A stretch of DNA of 64,000 bases from Dryas octopetala (lineage: Eukaryota > Streptophyta > Magnoliopsida > Rosales > Rosaceae), in contig OY992833.1 in NCBI GenBank assembly GCA_963921425.1, positions 11,325,738-11,389,737 of the forward strand, in the 5' to 3' direction. A model generated the notes under the pieces. It was not told the origin of the DNA, did no database searches, and was given only the letters and a program-made list of their open reading frames with translations. This document shows positions 1 through 12,615 of the stretch, piece by piece (position 1 is the first letter of the stretch; each line of letters opens with the position of its first letter). A program made the position numbers and the translations under genes.

Positions 1-860
1 TTCCTTGAGAAGCACTTTTAGCTCAAAAGTGTATTAACAGTAATCACTTGCATTTTTGATAGAAAAAAAAAAATGCTTCTAAAATCATTACTAAGTGTTT
101 CCTAACTACATCCACCAGACTTTGAACCTCACACTCCTCTTCCCTGCCACCATTACTAGATAGGCTTAGAATTAATCAAAGGAAAATGCTTAATGCCTGA
201 ACTAATTTTTTAGACTTTCGTGCTATCAAATTACTTCACAGAGTTTATCTTTTTCTATTACATGTTAACTAAGAGTTTTATTATTATTTTGTAGAGTCCA
301 ATATATGACTCCCATGTAACTTGGGAAAAAAAAAATTGGACAAAAATAAAGAGTAGTATGTTCTTATTTCAATACCATTACTCAGATACTAAGTGAAGAG
401 CTTAAACAAAGAAATTTTCCCTTAAACAAAGAAATGTTAAGAAGAATGGGTGGCTATTCAAGGCACATGACAAGCGACAACAATCAGCTTGCACGTTGAG
501 AGATTGTCACATTACTTGATATGTTAATAATAATTATAATTATTGATGTAATTCGACCAAAAGAGAAGAGAAAAAAAAAAAAAACCTATCACATCAGCTA
601 ACGTCATTCTTTTAACGTTTCTTCTAAATTTTTAAGTTGCTTGAAATTGGCCGGAAAATAAAATCACATTCCACAAAATTAGAGCCTGCAAACAACGCCC
701 CAAGAAGATCTCAAAATTTCTTATTTAATAATTAAGTTAACTGCAAGGCCCAACAAAAAAAAAAAAATAAGCAAGAGGCCAAACGGGAGAATAATAAATA
801 AAAATACAAAAATATGATAACCATTGAGATTACAGAATGTTTTGATTTACAGTGTATTAA
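1..860. other. AT-rich non-coding flank downstream of the methyltransferase gene
   Basis: I see no gene here. The first 110 bases contain GAAGCACTTTT-type words in inverted orientation (around 9-20 and 74-80), similar to the small foldback element at 21434-21696, so the window may begin inside a relative of that MITE. The rest is AT-rich sequence with A-runs. The 3' end of the methyltransferase transcript probably falls near its right edge, but no single poly(A) signal stands out. Confidence 0.4.
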
Positions 861-1068
861 GAAATGAATGCCAAAGGATATATAATTTTTTTTTTAAAAA
901 AAGAGAAAAAATTAGACGCTCGTCGACTATTCTTTAAATTTTTTACTTCATTATTACTAACCCCAAAACAAGAAGGCTTCTGTTTTATAATACAAATAGA
1001 AATAATGTTGAATGACATCTTCCACCTTGAGTTTAAAGGGTCGGTTTGAAAACTTCTGTACTTTTAGT

Positions 1069-4000
1069 TCACTTAAGAAAAAACTTCCATACATCTCTAT
1101 CAGTCATCTCCTTCACTAAATGGACTCCGAAAAAGGCTTCTTCATCTACCAGGCTTCTCAGGTGCCGAGCGCTGCTGTTGAAGCCGACATAATTCTTTTT
1201 TGTGGCCAAGTATATCACTCCATATGGAGGCCTCAAACACTGCTCATTTTTTTTAGGAAAAAAAAAAAAGGATGAAACAATATGAATAGTTAGAAATTGA
1301 AATTCAGTTTGTCCATGAGAAAACATTGGATATGTTGCTTTAATGCCTTCACATAGAAGGATGAAAGGGGCTAAGATTGAAGATATAAAGATGCTGACCT
1401 TCTTTATGAGTGCATAAAGCTTCTTCAATGAGGTCAACGAATATGGGATCTCTGTCATCAAGATAATATCATATCCGCCTTCTGCTTGTACTGTCTCGCT
1501 AGCCCTCTCCCACGCCCGGCTTCCTGAAAGCTTCCTTGATCTCCTCGAGGAAGATTCTTGTCCCAAGATGCTGCCGTCTTGGCTGCTACATCCATCCAAA
1601 AAATCCTCCTCAGAGAAGCTCAGGTTCATTCCTGTGGTCACTTCAAACCCATCATTCCGAACAACGGACAAAACTGTGGGAAGTTCTTCCCAGTCACCAG
1701 CATAAAAGTGCACTGACTGGGTCAGAGTTTGTCTTGAAGGAGTCAGGGGGCTCTCTGGCTGTCGGCTCTGCCGGTCTCGAGCTTGCTCAAGATTGGCAAG
1801 GACATTTGGTATGGTTGTGCATCTTATAGTTTCTGCATTGAGGTCTTGAAAGTGCACCGTGGAAGCTCCCTATAAAGCAATGAGTCAGGTAGACGAACAT
1901 TCTAAATCAACTTCAAATATCTACCGCCCTGCATTTCTTTCATTATGCTTGATGAATTTTTTGACATATTTGGTTGGAAATTTATTAGGCCTTGAGTGGA
2001 GCCAGTACAATCTGTATGAACTCACATGTTATCCCATTAAATCATTGAAATTAACATAGAATTCATTAAAATAACACATCAATACTTGCATATATGACCA
2101 ATTTCAACTCACCAATACTTAAGTGAACAAAATGCAATATATACTTGCTATGGAATGTTATGTCATCAAACAAATTGTTAAGGGTTATAGTAAATAGGAT
2201 ATCTTCTTAAACCAGCCAACTTTAGATACAAGTAAAACTTTGTCGCAAAATTTACAAAAATGCATTGGTTATATCAGGATAGCCAGAAACTGAAACAAAC
2301 TGTGACAAAAAGCCGACACCAGCAGAATCGTGTATAGAAACCATGGCTAAGGTCTTTTATTAATGCATACCTTCAGGCAAGCAAAAATCCCTGGAAGGCC
2401 ATAGCTGCAACCCAGCTGTAAGAATCACCAAATAGATAGATTAAACCCCCAATCAATCATAAACAATTAGCTAAAGGAAGCATAGTAGTGGAGCAGCACA
2501 AGAGTGATAATGATAAGATTTCTCAACATGATGAAACTAAAATAGAAAACTTGTTCGGAAACTGGAAATAGAGTTCAGGGACACGTTTTGGTTACTTTTA
2601 CAATTTATCCAACGAAAACCAATATAGAGAATGCTTCTGAGAACATGATTACATCTAGCAATTTTTTAGATGTGTTATCTTGTAGAGAACAAATTACAAA
2701 TTATTCAGTCCCCCTCCAAGAGAACATAAGAAACAATTGATTATTCTAAATTTAGTAATACACACAAGATGTGACAGAAGATAACCACTCTATTTTACAA
2801 AATACAGAAAAAGAGAAAACATGGCACTTTGTAATATCTAATAAACTGTGAGGCCTCGTTTGGTGCATATGATAGAATTGGATAGGATAAATAGCTAAAT
2901 TCATGTATATTCAAAGAAGAACATGGAGGGTGTCTTCCAATTTGAAGGAAGAAGATGGAAAGAAAATGGATTATTTAATCCCACCATTTTTGGGGGGATT
3001 GGAAGGGATAAGTTTCCCCTTATGATTAGTCTATTTTAATACATCTTATTCCTTCAAGTTGAAAATTCCTTCATTGAATACACATGAATTTAGCCATTTA
3101 TCTTATCCAATCCTATCCTATGCACCAAACGAGGCCAAAGTATAACTACAAAGTACTCACTAATTAAAATTAAGAACTATTAAGCTATGATCAAGGCATT
3201 TTGAGCAAAAAGAGTAAAAAGTCAGGGAAGCATAAAAATAGAATTTTACCAAAAAAAAAAAGAATAGAAAAATTGAAGCATGAAAAATAAGATAAATAGC
3301 ATTTGCTTAACAGAAATACCATAGCATTTCCTTAACAGAAATACCTCGAGTACCCTTTTTCCTCGAAAGCTCAGTTGCCCATCTCGAATCTCATGCTTAA
3401 GGACGTTAACAAGATCAATAGAGCTATCCCAAGATTTCAGATGCCCTGCACAGTAAACAAATTTCCAGTTTTAAACTCAAATCAAGCAAGTTGATAATCC
3501 CTAAGATCTAAGGAGACTAATCTACTAACACTATCATATAACTAAGTACTGCCAAATTTGAATGGATGCTTCACTTTAAGTAATGGAATTTCATGTACCT
3601 ACCATCTGGTTTCGAAGATATTATTTCTGAACCATTGAAACCGATGATATCAGCAACACTTACTCTTCCCTGAAAAATATTGAGAAATGCATTAATCAAA
3701 CTTATCCATATACTTTTAAGTAACATTAATGGAAAACACACTGTTGAGTTGTCAATTATGTTGTTTCAACCAATATGACAAAATTTTCATGACAATGAAA
3801 ACCATCAAGACATAAATATGTCCAATAAGGTTTGAAACTTCCTACAAGCTACATACCACAAACCATATAATCAAATTCATATACCTCAAATTGAAATGAA
3901 AACATACATTCATCTGTCATAAGTTATAACATATGCCACAGGGAAAAATCAAAGAGATTTGGCATGCCACAAGGGCTTCTAGAACATAACGAGAAACATA

Positions 4001-4659
4001 GAAGAGCTGTAAAGATTTTCCACTCAACAGAAAAGTCCTGATTCAACATGATATTAAGAGGGCACTCATACATCAGAGTCCTGATACATTAAAAAATGCC
4101 CATCAGAAACTGAGCCATGAAAGGAATCATTGGGCAAGTTCTGTTGGTATAGATAGGTTACAATCCACGGATGAATCAATAGCAAGGTTTTTTTTTATCG
4201 ATAATAATTTTCAGACTCCAATGATGCTTTTATAACAAGCCAAGGTATAAAGGTCAAACTAACAAATATTAGAATAAATACATACCTTGAAAACATTGAG
4301 TCCTTGCAAGTCAATATTCTCGCCAGCATACTTGTATGGGTGAGCTGTCTGCAGTATATGAGGTAAACAAAGTTAGAAATTAAATGCAACTTGATATGTT
4401 ACCCTCTTGCAACAAAAGCTCCAACCTAACAAACCCTTGATATAGTGAGGACAAGTTTTTTTCTTGGGTCCATACATGTAGAATTAAGATCACAAATGGT
4501 CGAAGTGATGGCTAGGAGTAATACCTTTGAAGGGACAATCTCAACAGCTGGTGAAGGGAGATGTGACTCTCTCTCAGAAACAGAGGACAAGTTTTGGCTT
4601 CCTTTGTCATGAGGCACCAAACCAGGCAAACACTGTGCAAGCAATGATGGTGCACGCAT
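1069..4659 (-). CDS. METTL18-like protein-histidine N-methyltransferase (seven coding exons)
   Basis: This is a SAM-dependent methyltransferase of the METTL18/histidine protein methyltransferase 1 family; characterised members methylate a histidine of ribosomal protein uL3. Coding exons on the minus strand are 4659-4525, 4348-4286, 3669-3603, 3445-3345, 2415-2371, 1869-1399 and 1239-1069. They have GT-AG borders and sum to 1053 nt, an uninterrupted 350-residue frame. The N-terminus (MRAPSLLAQCLPG) and the TAHPYKYAGEN segment are typical of the plant proteins. The SAM-binding motif I is VLELGCSYGLPG (about residues 120-131), followed by VHFQDLNAET, the acidic FQDxN motif. The C-terminal exon encodes CLRPPYGVIYLATKKNYVGF and ends WKFFLK. 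A serine stands where the glycine-rich loop usually has glycine. The open frame that runs on past 1399 into LIKKVSIFI is intron read-through. Intron 4 holds a Tourist-like MITE. The gene looks intact. Confidence 0.9.
2852..3136. mobile_element. Tourist-like MITE in a METTL18-like intron
   Basis: A 285-bp element has terminal inverted repeats GGCCTCGTTTGGTGCATA at the left and its complement ending CAAACGAGGCC at the right. The repeats extend inward as a long imperfect palindrome (GGATAGGATAAATGGC-like arms). The termini resemble PIF/Harbinger (Tourist) elements, which duplicate 3 bp. The flanks here are TGA and AAA, so the duplication is not clean. It sits between coding exons 4 and 5 and leaves the splice sites untouched. 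A diverged relative lies at 14531-15513. Confidence 0.7.
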
Positions 4660-4672
4660 TGTACCCTGATGT

Positions 4673-5759
4673 CTGGAAGACAGTTATTTGGAAATAAAAC
4701 CTAGCAAACCAATTATCAATACATCAAATTAGTACATGAAGCATTCCTAAACCATACAGTTCTTGGCAAACCAATTATCTCTTTCTTTTTCTTCTTTTTC
4801 TTCTCATAATTAGAGTTAGACAACCAACTCAATAACAACATTATTGAAGTCAATACAGTGTAGATAAGAGTTTGTATCCGATAAAATAGTTTTACCCCGT
4901 ATATATATTAAGGACATACAATCCTGGGGGCTGTTAAAGATATTGTATATTTAAAGATTAGCAATTAAAAAAGAAAAGAAAATAAGAAGCCAAGCGATGA
5001 ATACTAAAAATGATTAAACACAATACCAATTGCTAAACATGATCACCAAAAGAGTTCTCAAAGACAAAATAAAGAAAGGAATATAATAAATCAGAAAAGC
5101 GAAGGGGCAACTATTGAACTTTAAGAATAGAATGGATCAGCTAACACAATGTCTCACATAACACTTAAGAAGATAAACAAAATAATTTTAGCAATTACTT
5201 TGGTAACCACCCAAGTCACTTTCAAATTCACTTGAACAAACCCATCTCATTTACATCTATAGAGACAAATTAAGAACAACGAAAAATTACACAAGTAATC
5301 GGGAAAAACCGACATCTTCAAGACCATTCAAAACCCCTTGAAAAAAAACATTATACAAACCCGAGAAAAGGTTCATAAAAAGTCTCAAAAATCATAAACA
5401 AAGGGAAAAATGGATAATTGTAGAAAAACAAGAACAACCCACATCGTCAATCACCTCCAACAAGAACAAAAACCAACCAAGGAAAGGTAACTCTATTACT
5501 TGCATTCACTAACCAATAGAGAAAAACAAAGAAAATAGAAGAAAAGAAAAAAATCACAGATTAAATAATTTATTTTAAAAGATATATAGCTTTTGCAGAA
5601 AATTAATAATAGTCATTTGACAACTTCAATTTTTGCAGAAAATTAAACCCGACCCATATCACCATACCAATTACATCCAAAAGCAAAACAAGGATACCAA
5701 AATCCATGTACAATTGCATTATACATATCAGAAACAAGAGACGAAAAAAAAACCAATAC
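4673..5759 (-). other. Probable 5' UTR intron of the METTL18-like gene
   Basis: On the minus strand a donor (CTACAG then GTATTGG) lies at 5760/5759, and an acceptor (CTTCCAG) ends at 4673, 13 bases before the ATG at 4659. The intervening 1.1 kb has no coding potential and is A-rich on the plus strand. The likely first non-coding exon runs from 5760 to about 5960-6000. This is inferred from splice signals only. Confidence 0.5.
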
Positions 5760-5999
5760 CTGTAGTCCTTTACACAGAGTCAATATGCAATGTTTAACAA
5801 AGAAATTCAGGACGAGAATCTGAATCCAAGGAAGACCCTTTTTAAATCACAATCCCGAAGATAGAAAAAGAAGATCAAAGCTCTGCAATTTCAGAGAAAA
5901 AGAGGTAGTGTGTTTTGATCAAAGTCAAAAGCCAAAACCAAAGAAGAACAGCTTCAGAGAAAGAGGGAAGCTTCGGTTTCAGACCCCAACACTAAAATG

Positions 6000-7027
6000 C
6001 TTAAATCCCGAAAGTAACACTGGAATTTGGCTATAATTTCAGGGACGGCCACTATGATTGCGGTTGGTCAGTGTCATTTTGGTAAATATCAGTAAAGCCA
6101 AGGGTAAATTTGGGAGTGAAGTCCTCGTGGAATGGAAGGAAGGAAAGTGGCGGGTTGGTCAGTTTTGTCGAGTTTCATTCTCTCCGTGTACAACGGAGTG
6201 TTCGTCAACCGGGCCCACTTGGTTGACACGTATACATGGTCGGTGATAAAATCGTTCCTCTTTGTGAAATTGGTGAATGTCATGGTTTGGTTGAAAGGAA
6301 AATTCGTCCATATTTAGGTGCAACTGCAAGACTAGGACTGAGATTGACTTTGAATCAGTTATGGAGAACTTGGCAAGCAACAACTTCGTTTTTCTTTAGC
6401 ATCAAATTGCAAACAATTTTAATACAAATACAAAGTGTAAAAACAAATTTATGGTTCTTAATAAAAGAAATGAGTCACTGTAAACTATTATTTACCTACA
6501 GACTTATAACACACACACACACATACTCAACTTACCAGATCAAGAGTAAGCCATTATAATACAATTTTTGGACCGAAAATGAATCGGTGAAAGACCTTAA
6601 TGTAGTATACAAAAGTTTTAATTACCTCTTCAACTAGGTTTTCTTCTGAAACTCAACGCTCTACCGGATAATTAATCATTGAGCAGTTTTGAAAAAAGTT
6701 TGATTCCACTCTACAATAAAAATCATTCTACACCCTAGGAGGGTTTGAGATAAACTCGTCAGACTAAACCCTTAAAAAAAGGTAGAGGAAGTAGCACAGC
6801 GTTGCAAGAAACGATCACATGTTTTATAAAATTTCACTGAGCTCTCGGAGACGTTACTGAGCGCTCGGTATTAGGTACAAGCATATACATGTTCGCACTT
6901 AAACAGCTTCGTATATGTATATATACAACTTTTCTTTTTACAAGATGACTGTTCTTTAAATAAAGAAAGTACACATTTTTATGGTCTTTTAGTCACCTTT
7001 TGATTTTATTCTTGATAGAGTTTAATA
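6000..7027. other. Intergenic stretch without a supported gene
   Basis: Overlapping short frames on both strands (6058-6559) have no recognisable domain and no splice support. The stretch includes a short CA microsatellite near 6510-6524 and AT-rich sequence. The promoter of the minus-strand methyltransferase gene should lie around 6000-6300, but I cannot point to a convincing TATA box. Confidence 0.4.
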
Positions 7028-7489
7028 CTTTAGGGTATATAATTCTACAGTCTCCTTTAATTGAGGGATCCCTCATTTAAAATTAAATAAGGGATTCTTT
7101 GTGGGGCCCACTCCATATTGTATTTTGATGATCAAAACCCTTTATATTTTAGGTCTCCATTGAAGGATCATCATTGTAAAAAATTAGCTAAATCGAAAAC
7201 TATTTACCCATTTGATTAAATAGTCATTAATTCAAGTGTTTATCGAAAATATTTTATTCGTCTATTTACTTGATCAAAGTTAATTAGCTTAATAGTTTCC
7301 GATTTTTCTAAATTTTTGCAAGGATGATATTTGAATATAGACCTAAAAAATAAATAGTTCGGATTGTTAAAATATTATATGGAGTGGGCCCCATGAATGA
7401 TCCCTTAAATAAAATTATTTGAAGAATCACTCAATAGAAGGGGTTTGTATAATTCTATACCCTAAAATATAGAATCATATACCCTAAAA
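7028..7489. mobile_element. Foldback MITE
   Basis: The left end reads TTTAGGGTATATAATTCTA, and the right end (7468-7489) is its near-complement, ATAGAATCATATACCCTAAA. Internal matched blocks (GGGGCCCACTCCATAT at 7098 and ATATGGAGTGGGCCCC at 7377; GATCATCATT at 7168 and AGGATGATA at 7321) show that the whole unit is a long imperfect palindrome. It has no coding capacity. The superfamily is uncertain because I cannot identify a clear target duplication. Confidence 0.7.
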
Positions 7490-8228
7490 TGTTGAATGCG
7501 GTAAAACATGGCAAAATATCGTAACAATATTCATGCCTGTTGTTTAGTTAAAGAACAATCGTCCTGCAAAAGAGAATTTATATGTATATATATGTTTAAT
7601 CAATTTGTAGATAACCAACTAGCTAGCAAGATACACTTGGATCGATAAAAATGAACTTAAAAAATAAGGTCTTTAATTTTGGTTGTGGAGCTTCTCTGTG
7701 GCAGCTAATCATTTAGGATTTTAAAATTAGGGTTCAATTTTCTTATGATAGCTAGGTTTTTGTCATTTAATTTAAAAGAAAATTAGGATTAAATACCTAA
7801 TTCTAATAATCTTTTAGAAAAGCAGTAAGACCCAATAGTTTTTTAGATGAGTTACTAACTTTCATAAAACCTTTTAGATTAGGTACCAAAACTACTTTTC
7901 AGCATGACATGTTTCTTTTGGGCTTCTTTTATTTTCCTTTTTTGTCCTTGGCCCATATATGGCTTCATTTCAGCTGCTAATCATATATGAGCGTGGAAAT
8001 TAACAAATGAATCCCTAAACCCAAATGACGCAAACAAACAATCCTCTTGACGATTTGCTTCAATTTCTTGGCAATCTGCATCAATTTCGTCTAGTTTCTC
8101 AACAATTCTTTCAATTTCTGGTAATATGCTTAAGTTTCTTTGAATTTCTTAGCCAATTATAGTTATTTTTCCAATTCCTGCAAATTTTCTCGTTATCCAA
8201 ACAACACTCCAAGACAAATTTGTATTAA

Positions 8229-8251
8229 TCCTCTCTCTCTCTCTCTCTCTC
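8229..8251. repeat. CT microsatellite
   Basis: An uninterrupted CT dinucleotide run lies inside element A. Confidence 0.9.
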
Positions 8252-10299
8252 ACTCCAAGGTTTTGGTGTTGGTGTGGAGGAGATCGTCAGATTGGGGAAT
8301 TGGTGTTGGTTTGGTAATCTTGATCTTGAGTTTGATCTAAATGTTTTGTTCATATACTGCGATTTGAATTTGTTTTGTTTTTTCTTTTATTAATTTTCTT
8401 AGGGTTTGATCTTTGGATTTTGTTCTCTTTGAGTAATTTGTGTGTTTCTGTTTCAAGTTTTGTATATTGTTTAATTTTGGAGTTTAGGTTTGGCTATGTT
8501 TTTGCTTTTTAATTCTTATTTTGTATTTGATTTGATTTTTATTTCTCTTTATGTTTGTGATTATTCCATTGTTGTGGTTTCTGCATTAGAGTTTTAAATT
8601 TTTTGTGGAGCTCAGTCACAGCTTCTATTCATGATTTTAGGCATTACTAGAAGTGTGATTTTAGCAACTACTTAATTACCTAATGTTAATATTAGGTGAT
8701 GATCATTATTCAAAGGGCCTAAAGGTGATCATGGCTGAATTTCTTTAATTGGTATAATTTTGGTTATGATTTTGTTTCCCTTGATACAATTTTTAGGAAA
8801 TTTGTATGATCCTATACAATTGTACATATTGCAGAGATGTTTGTAAGCTTGTGAATTAGGAATTGGTTTTTGTTTGTAAGTAACTACACAAATGGAATTA
8901 ACCACACAACTCTTAGTTTGGGATATAGCTTATAAGATGAATTTCAGGTTGTTTCTGTTTGATAGTCACATGTTAAATTTCCTTCTTAAAGTGTATATAT
9001 TTAATGTATTTGTTAATGCAAATCCCCTGTTTATGTTAGTTTTCATGCTAAACATCAAGGTGTTTTATGTTAAATTTATTTTTCTGAATCTCAGTCACAA
9101 CTTTAAATTTTGTTAATTGGTTGTTATACGAGTTTTGGGGGTGGTTTATGTGCACTTTCTATAGTTTTCATGTTGGAGTTTAGGACATTAGAGTCTATCT
9201 TTTCAGAACCTAAACTTATCTCTTTCAATATCAGTCACACTTTAGATTTAGTTATGACTGTAGGACAGTCACAATTTCAGATGCAGTTGTGACTACCAAA
9301 CAGTCTCAACTAAATTGTGACAATCACAATTAATTTTTTATTATTTTTAGGTGTTCTGTATTAATCCGTTTGATTTTTTATTTTTTCTATTTGAATCCTT
9401 TGTGTGTGAATTGGAAGCCAAATGCATGACTCTTTATGCATATGTAATTGCAGATTTCTTAAAAAAACTTTCTCTCTTATTGTAGTAGTCCTTCTAATGA
9501 TTTTGTTTTTGTTTAATTTAGGGATATAAGGTTGGGTTATGATGTTGGTTAATGGTACCAAGCACTCGGCAGTGACTTTTTTTATAACAACTGAGCAATT
9601 CTTCCAGCACTCGACTCTAGTTCTTCCGTCTATTTGAAGGGTACATAAAAAAAAAAATTAGGTTGAAGTTGTCTTTAAGAATAAGCTGCCTTTCTACCTT
9701 AAAGTTAGTCACAACTAAATATAAAGTTGTGACGAAACAGTCACAACTTAGATTTAAGATGGTATCTTCTAAATAGAAGCAAAGATAGATATGAATTTCA
9801 AATTATTTCTGTTTAACAGTCACATGTTTAATTTCCTCCTTAAGAGGGTATATGTTTAATGCAAATTTTCATTTTTATGTTAGCTTTTATGTTAATTAAA
9901 CATGTAGGAATTTTATGTTAAACTTATTTTTTTATGAATACCATTCACAACTTCAAATTTTGTTAATTGGTTGTTATATGAATTTTGGGGGTGCTTTAGG
10001 TGCATTGTCTTTAGTTTTCATGTTAGAGTTTAGGGATTTTTTAGTTATGAATATCATTTGATCACAACTAAATCAGTCATACTTTAGATTTAGTTGTAAG
10101 ATAGTCATATCTTAAATCAGTCACAATTAAATCTAAAGACAATCACAACTTAATTGTGATAGTCACAACTTTAAATTAGTTGTGACTAATTGGATTAATC
10201 ATTTTTTTTTAAAAAATATACAATAGTATAGTATAAATTAGGTTAAAGCAATACTTTTACATAGTAGTTAACTTACTGTAATGGTGAGAGATATTTTAT

Positions 10300-10345
10300 T
10301 CCTCTTGAATGAGAGGGGTTCGAATCCCCTCCATGTTAAATGTTA
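10300..10345 (+). repeat. tRNA-like T-arm/B-box remnant
   Basis: GAGAGGGGTTCGAATCCCCTC forms a perfect stem with a GTTCGAAT loop. That is the layout of a tRNA T-arm and RNA polymerase III B box. Upstream sequence (about 10260-10300) does not make a convincing A box or acceptor stem, so this is more likely a SINE fragment than a functional tRNA gene. Confidence 0.4.
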
Positions 10346-10373
10346 ATTTAATTTTTTGTGTAATGAGTAGAGC

Positions 10374-10557
10374 TTGGCCGGAGGTCAACCGGAAGATGGT
10401 GGCCGGTGGTCGGCCGGAAGACGGTGGCCGGAGGTATGCCAGAGGACGGTGGCCGGAGGTCGACCGGAAGACGGTGGCCGATGGTCGGCCGGAAGACGAT
10501 GGCCGGAGGTATGCCAGAGGACGGTGGCCGGAGGTCGGCCGGAAAATAGTGGCCGGA
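10374..10557. repeat. GC-rich 25-bp minisatellite with a 75-bp higher-order period
   Basis: About seven tandem copies of a 25-bp unit related to GGCCGGAGGTCGGCCGGAAG plus ACGGT. Every third copy carries the variant GGAGGTATGCCAGAGGACG, which ends at 10440 and again at 10515, giving a 75-bp higher-order repeat. Because 75 is divisible by three, several frames on both strands stay open across it; these are not genes. The block contrasts sharply with its AT-rich surroundings. Confidence 0.9.
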
Positions 10558-10799
10558 CCATTCATGTTGTTGATGAGGGAAGGGTAGATTTGTACTTTTC
10601 ACAATGGCATAGCAAGTAAATATAGAATTGTTGAAGGCTTTTTAATTTCAATAAGGTTTGACTATTCAACTAGTATCTAATCTAAAATTGTATTTAATTT
10701 TAGTACCTAAACAAAAAAATTATTAAAGTTTAGTAGTTAAAATCAATGAACTTTTAATTTAAACTTTTTACTTTTTTAGATTTTAAGAAAAGTTAAATG

Positions 10800-12600
10800 A
10801 GTCATTTTAAAAGTTTATGTGGTAAATGAATTATGAGATATTTTAACAAAACTAAATACTCTGACTCATATAGAAATTCAATGTTATTAAGGCACAATTA
10901 AAGCACTAATATTTAAGGCACTCTAGATAGCACACCACGTTTTTATACTACACTTTAGCCCATTGCAGGCTTAGTCCCACGTTTAAGCTCTAATCTCCTG
11001 CGGCCTAACTAATGATTTATGAGGAATTTGGAAAATTAACCCATTTTGGAGTTGAGCACCACTAGATGGTCAAATTTCTAAGAATTAAAACAAAAAGATT
11101 AAAAGTCTTTAATGACTTAAATTTGGTTTACTTTTCCAAATTTCTTATGATTTATTATCACTTTTTATTTTTTTTCTTTTCTCATCTTTCTTCCCAGCAG
11201 CTCAACTTATAATTAATTTATTCTCTTCTCGTCTTTACCCAACAGCCCAGTTATTATTTCTCTTCTCTTTCTCCTTATCTGCCAGCTCTTTTACTCTTCT
11301 ATTATTCTTCTAATAGTTGATTACCCTTATTAATTATGGTTATAAAATTACTTATATATATATAAATATATAAAAAGTTTATTCAACCCATCTCAATTTA
11401 AAATCCTGAGTTTGTCCTTGGATATAAAAAAAAAATGATATATATATAGCATTACTCATGATTAGAGATGACCGAAAAAAGTGTATAAACTATTAGCCAT
11501 TATTATTCACAAACTCATAAATGAGAACATGGAGGTTGGATGCCAAACTTTAGTTATTACAACACCTATACTTGAGACATGCAATGATGCAAAGTTGAGG
11601 TAAATGTTGAAGGGTTTAATTCATTCTAAGGTGAAGATATATAGTTGAGATTGTTACAATGATTAAAAGTGTGTAAGCTCAATATCAGAACTTTGGAATG
11701 CATGTAGTGTAATTCTAGAATCATTTCACTAACTTACTTGAGAGAGTTTTGGTAGATCACAACTTCATGTTTCTCTCTTAAGCCAAACTCTCCCGAGCAA
11801 GCTCTAACAAGTTCGTTTTCAAGATCTCAACATGAGTCGTTTTTATTTTCACCCTAAAGTCTTTTTTAGTATGTCCCTTTGAGGAATATGCAGAAAACTA
11901 AGGCTTAGGTCTTAGAGAGTGAAGGCTTGTGCAAAATGTCTCTAGATTTGAGTGTGAGGTTCTCTATTGAAAATAAGGGGAGGTGATGTAACCCAGTTTG
12001 AGCTTAATGACATAAATTCTGGTTTTCATTGTTTGTGTATGTGTTTGATCTTTATTTATTCTCTTATATTATTGTATCCTGCCATTTTTTACTTGATTTT
12101 GGAAATTGGGGATGAGGGTCTTCAAATCCACGCAAAGTTAGGCAATCAAACTACATAACTAGGAACGTAGAAAATTTCACAAGTACTAACATTAAATCCA
12201 TGACCTCATGTTTCATATCAAGCAACACAAGCAATTAAACACTTGTTGGCCGTATGCATTATACATATATCATTTTTCTCTGTACAATGGACACCATGAA
12301 TCCTAGCTGAAACAAAAGCAATGGAAACAAATAGGAAAAATTAACAAAACAAAGTTTAAGCTCATAAGAACACATCTCCTACCATTCGATCTCCAGATTT
12401 TACTTCATGGCCTAGTCCCTCTGCTCAGTGAGAAATGCACTCCGATCCATCTGTGTTAAATTCTGAATCAAAACTCCCTCATGCCCATCAAACTCACCAA
12501 GGCATGCAAAATCTACTTAATTACAATGGATCTTTAGACATACCAACTGATTTTTTGACAGGAACTTTTCTATTTTTGGGTACTACAAATCATCTTTCAT
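10800..12600. other. AT-rich intergenic stretch, no gene recognised
   Basis: The sequence is repetitive-looking, with TA runs (11350-11375, 11437-11450). The open frame at 11967-12158 resembles no family I know. The 3' UTR of the neighbouring minus-strand gene probably lies around 12300-12615. Confidence 0.4.
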
Positions 12601-12615
12601 ATCTAACGGTATAAT

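Larger units (their letters stand above)
7770..10800 (+). mobile_element. Element A: unclassified repeat element with AGTTGTGACT-type arrays
   Basis: The left end (about 7770-7925) and the right end (about 10640-10800) match, in opposite orientation, the two outer flanks of the CACTA insertion at 23333-29536. For example, TTTTAGATTAGGTACC occurs at 7872, and related TTTAGATTAGGTACT-type sequence occurs at 23130. The interior is filled with variants of TCACAACTTAAATTTAGTTGTGAC (9230-9330, 9705-9760, 10055-10190), a CT microsatellite (8229-8250) and a 25-bp minisatellite (10374-10557). The ends look like long degenerate terminal inverted repeats, which suggests a non-autonomous DNA transposon, possibly MULE-like. 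I find no transposase. Edges are approximate. Confidence 0.5.

Noticed and set aside
10300..10345. tRNA gene suggested by the GGGGTTCGAATCCCC stem
   Set aside because: No acceptor stem, D-arm or anticodon arm could be built upstream.
10296..10619. Overlapping open frames on both strands with Pro/Ser/Arg-rich repeats
   Set aside because: They are created by the 25-bp (75-bp higher-order) minisatellite, not by coding constraint.
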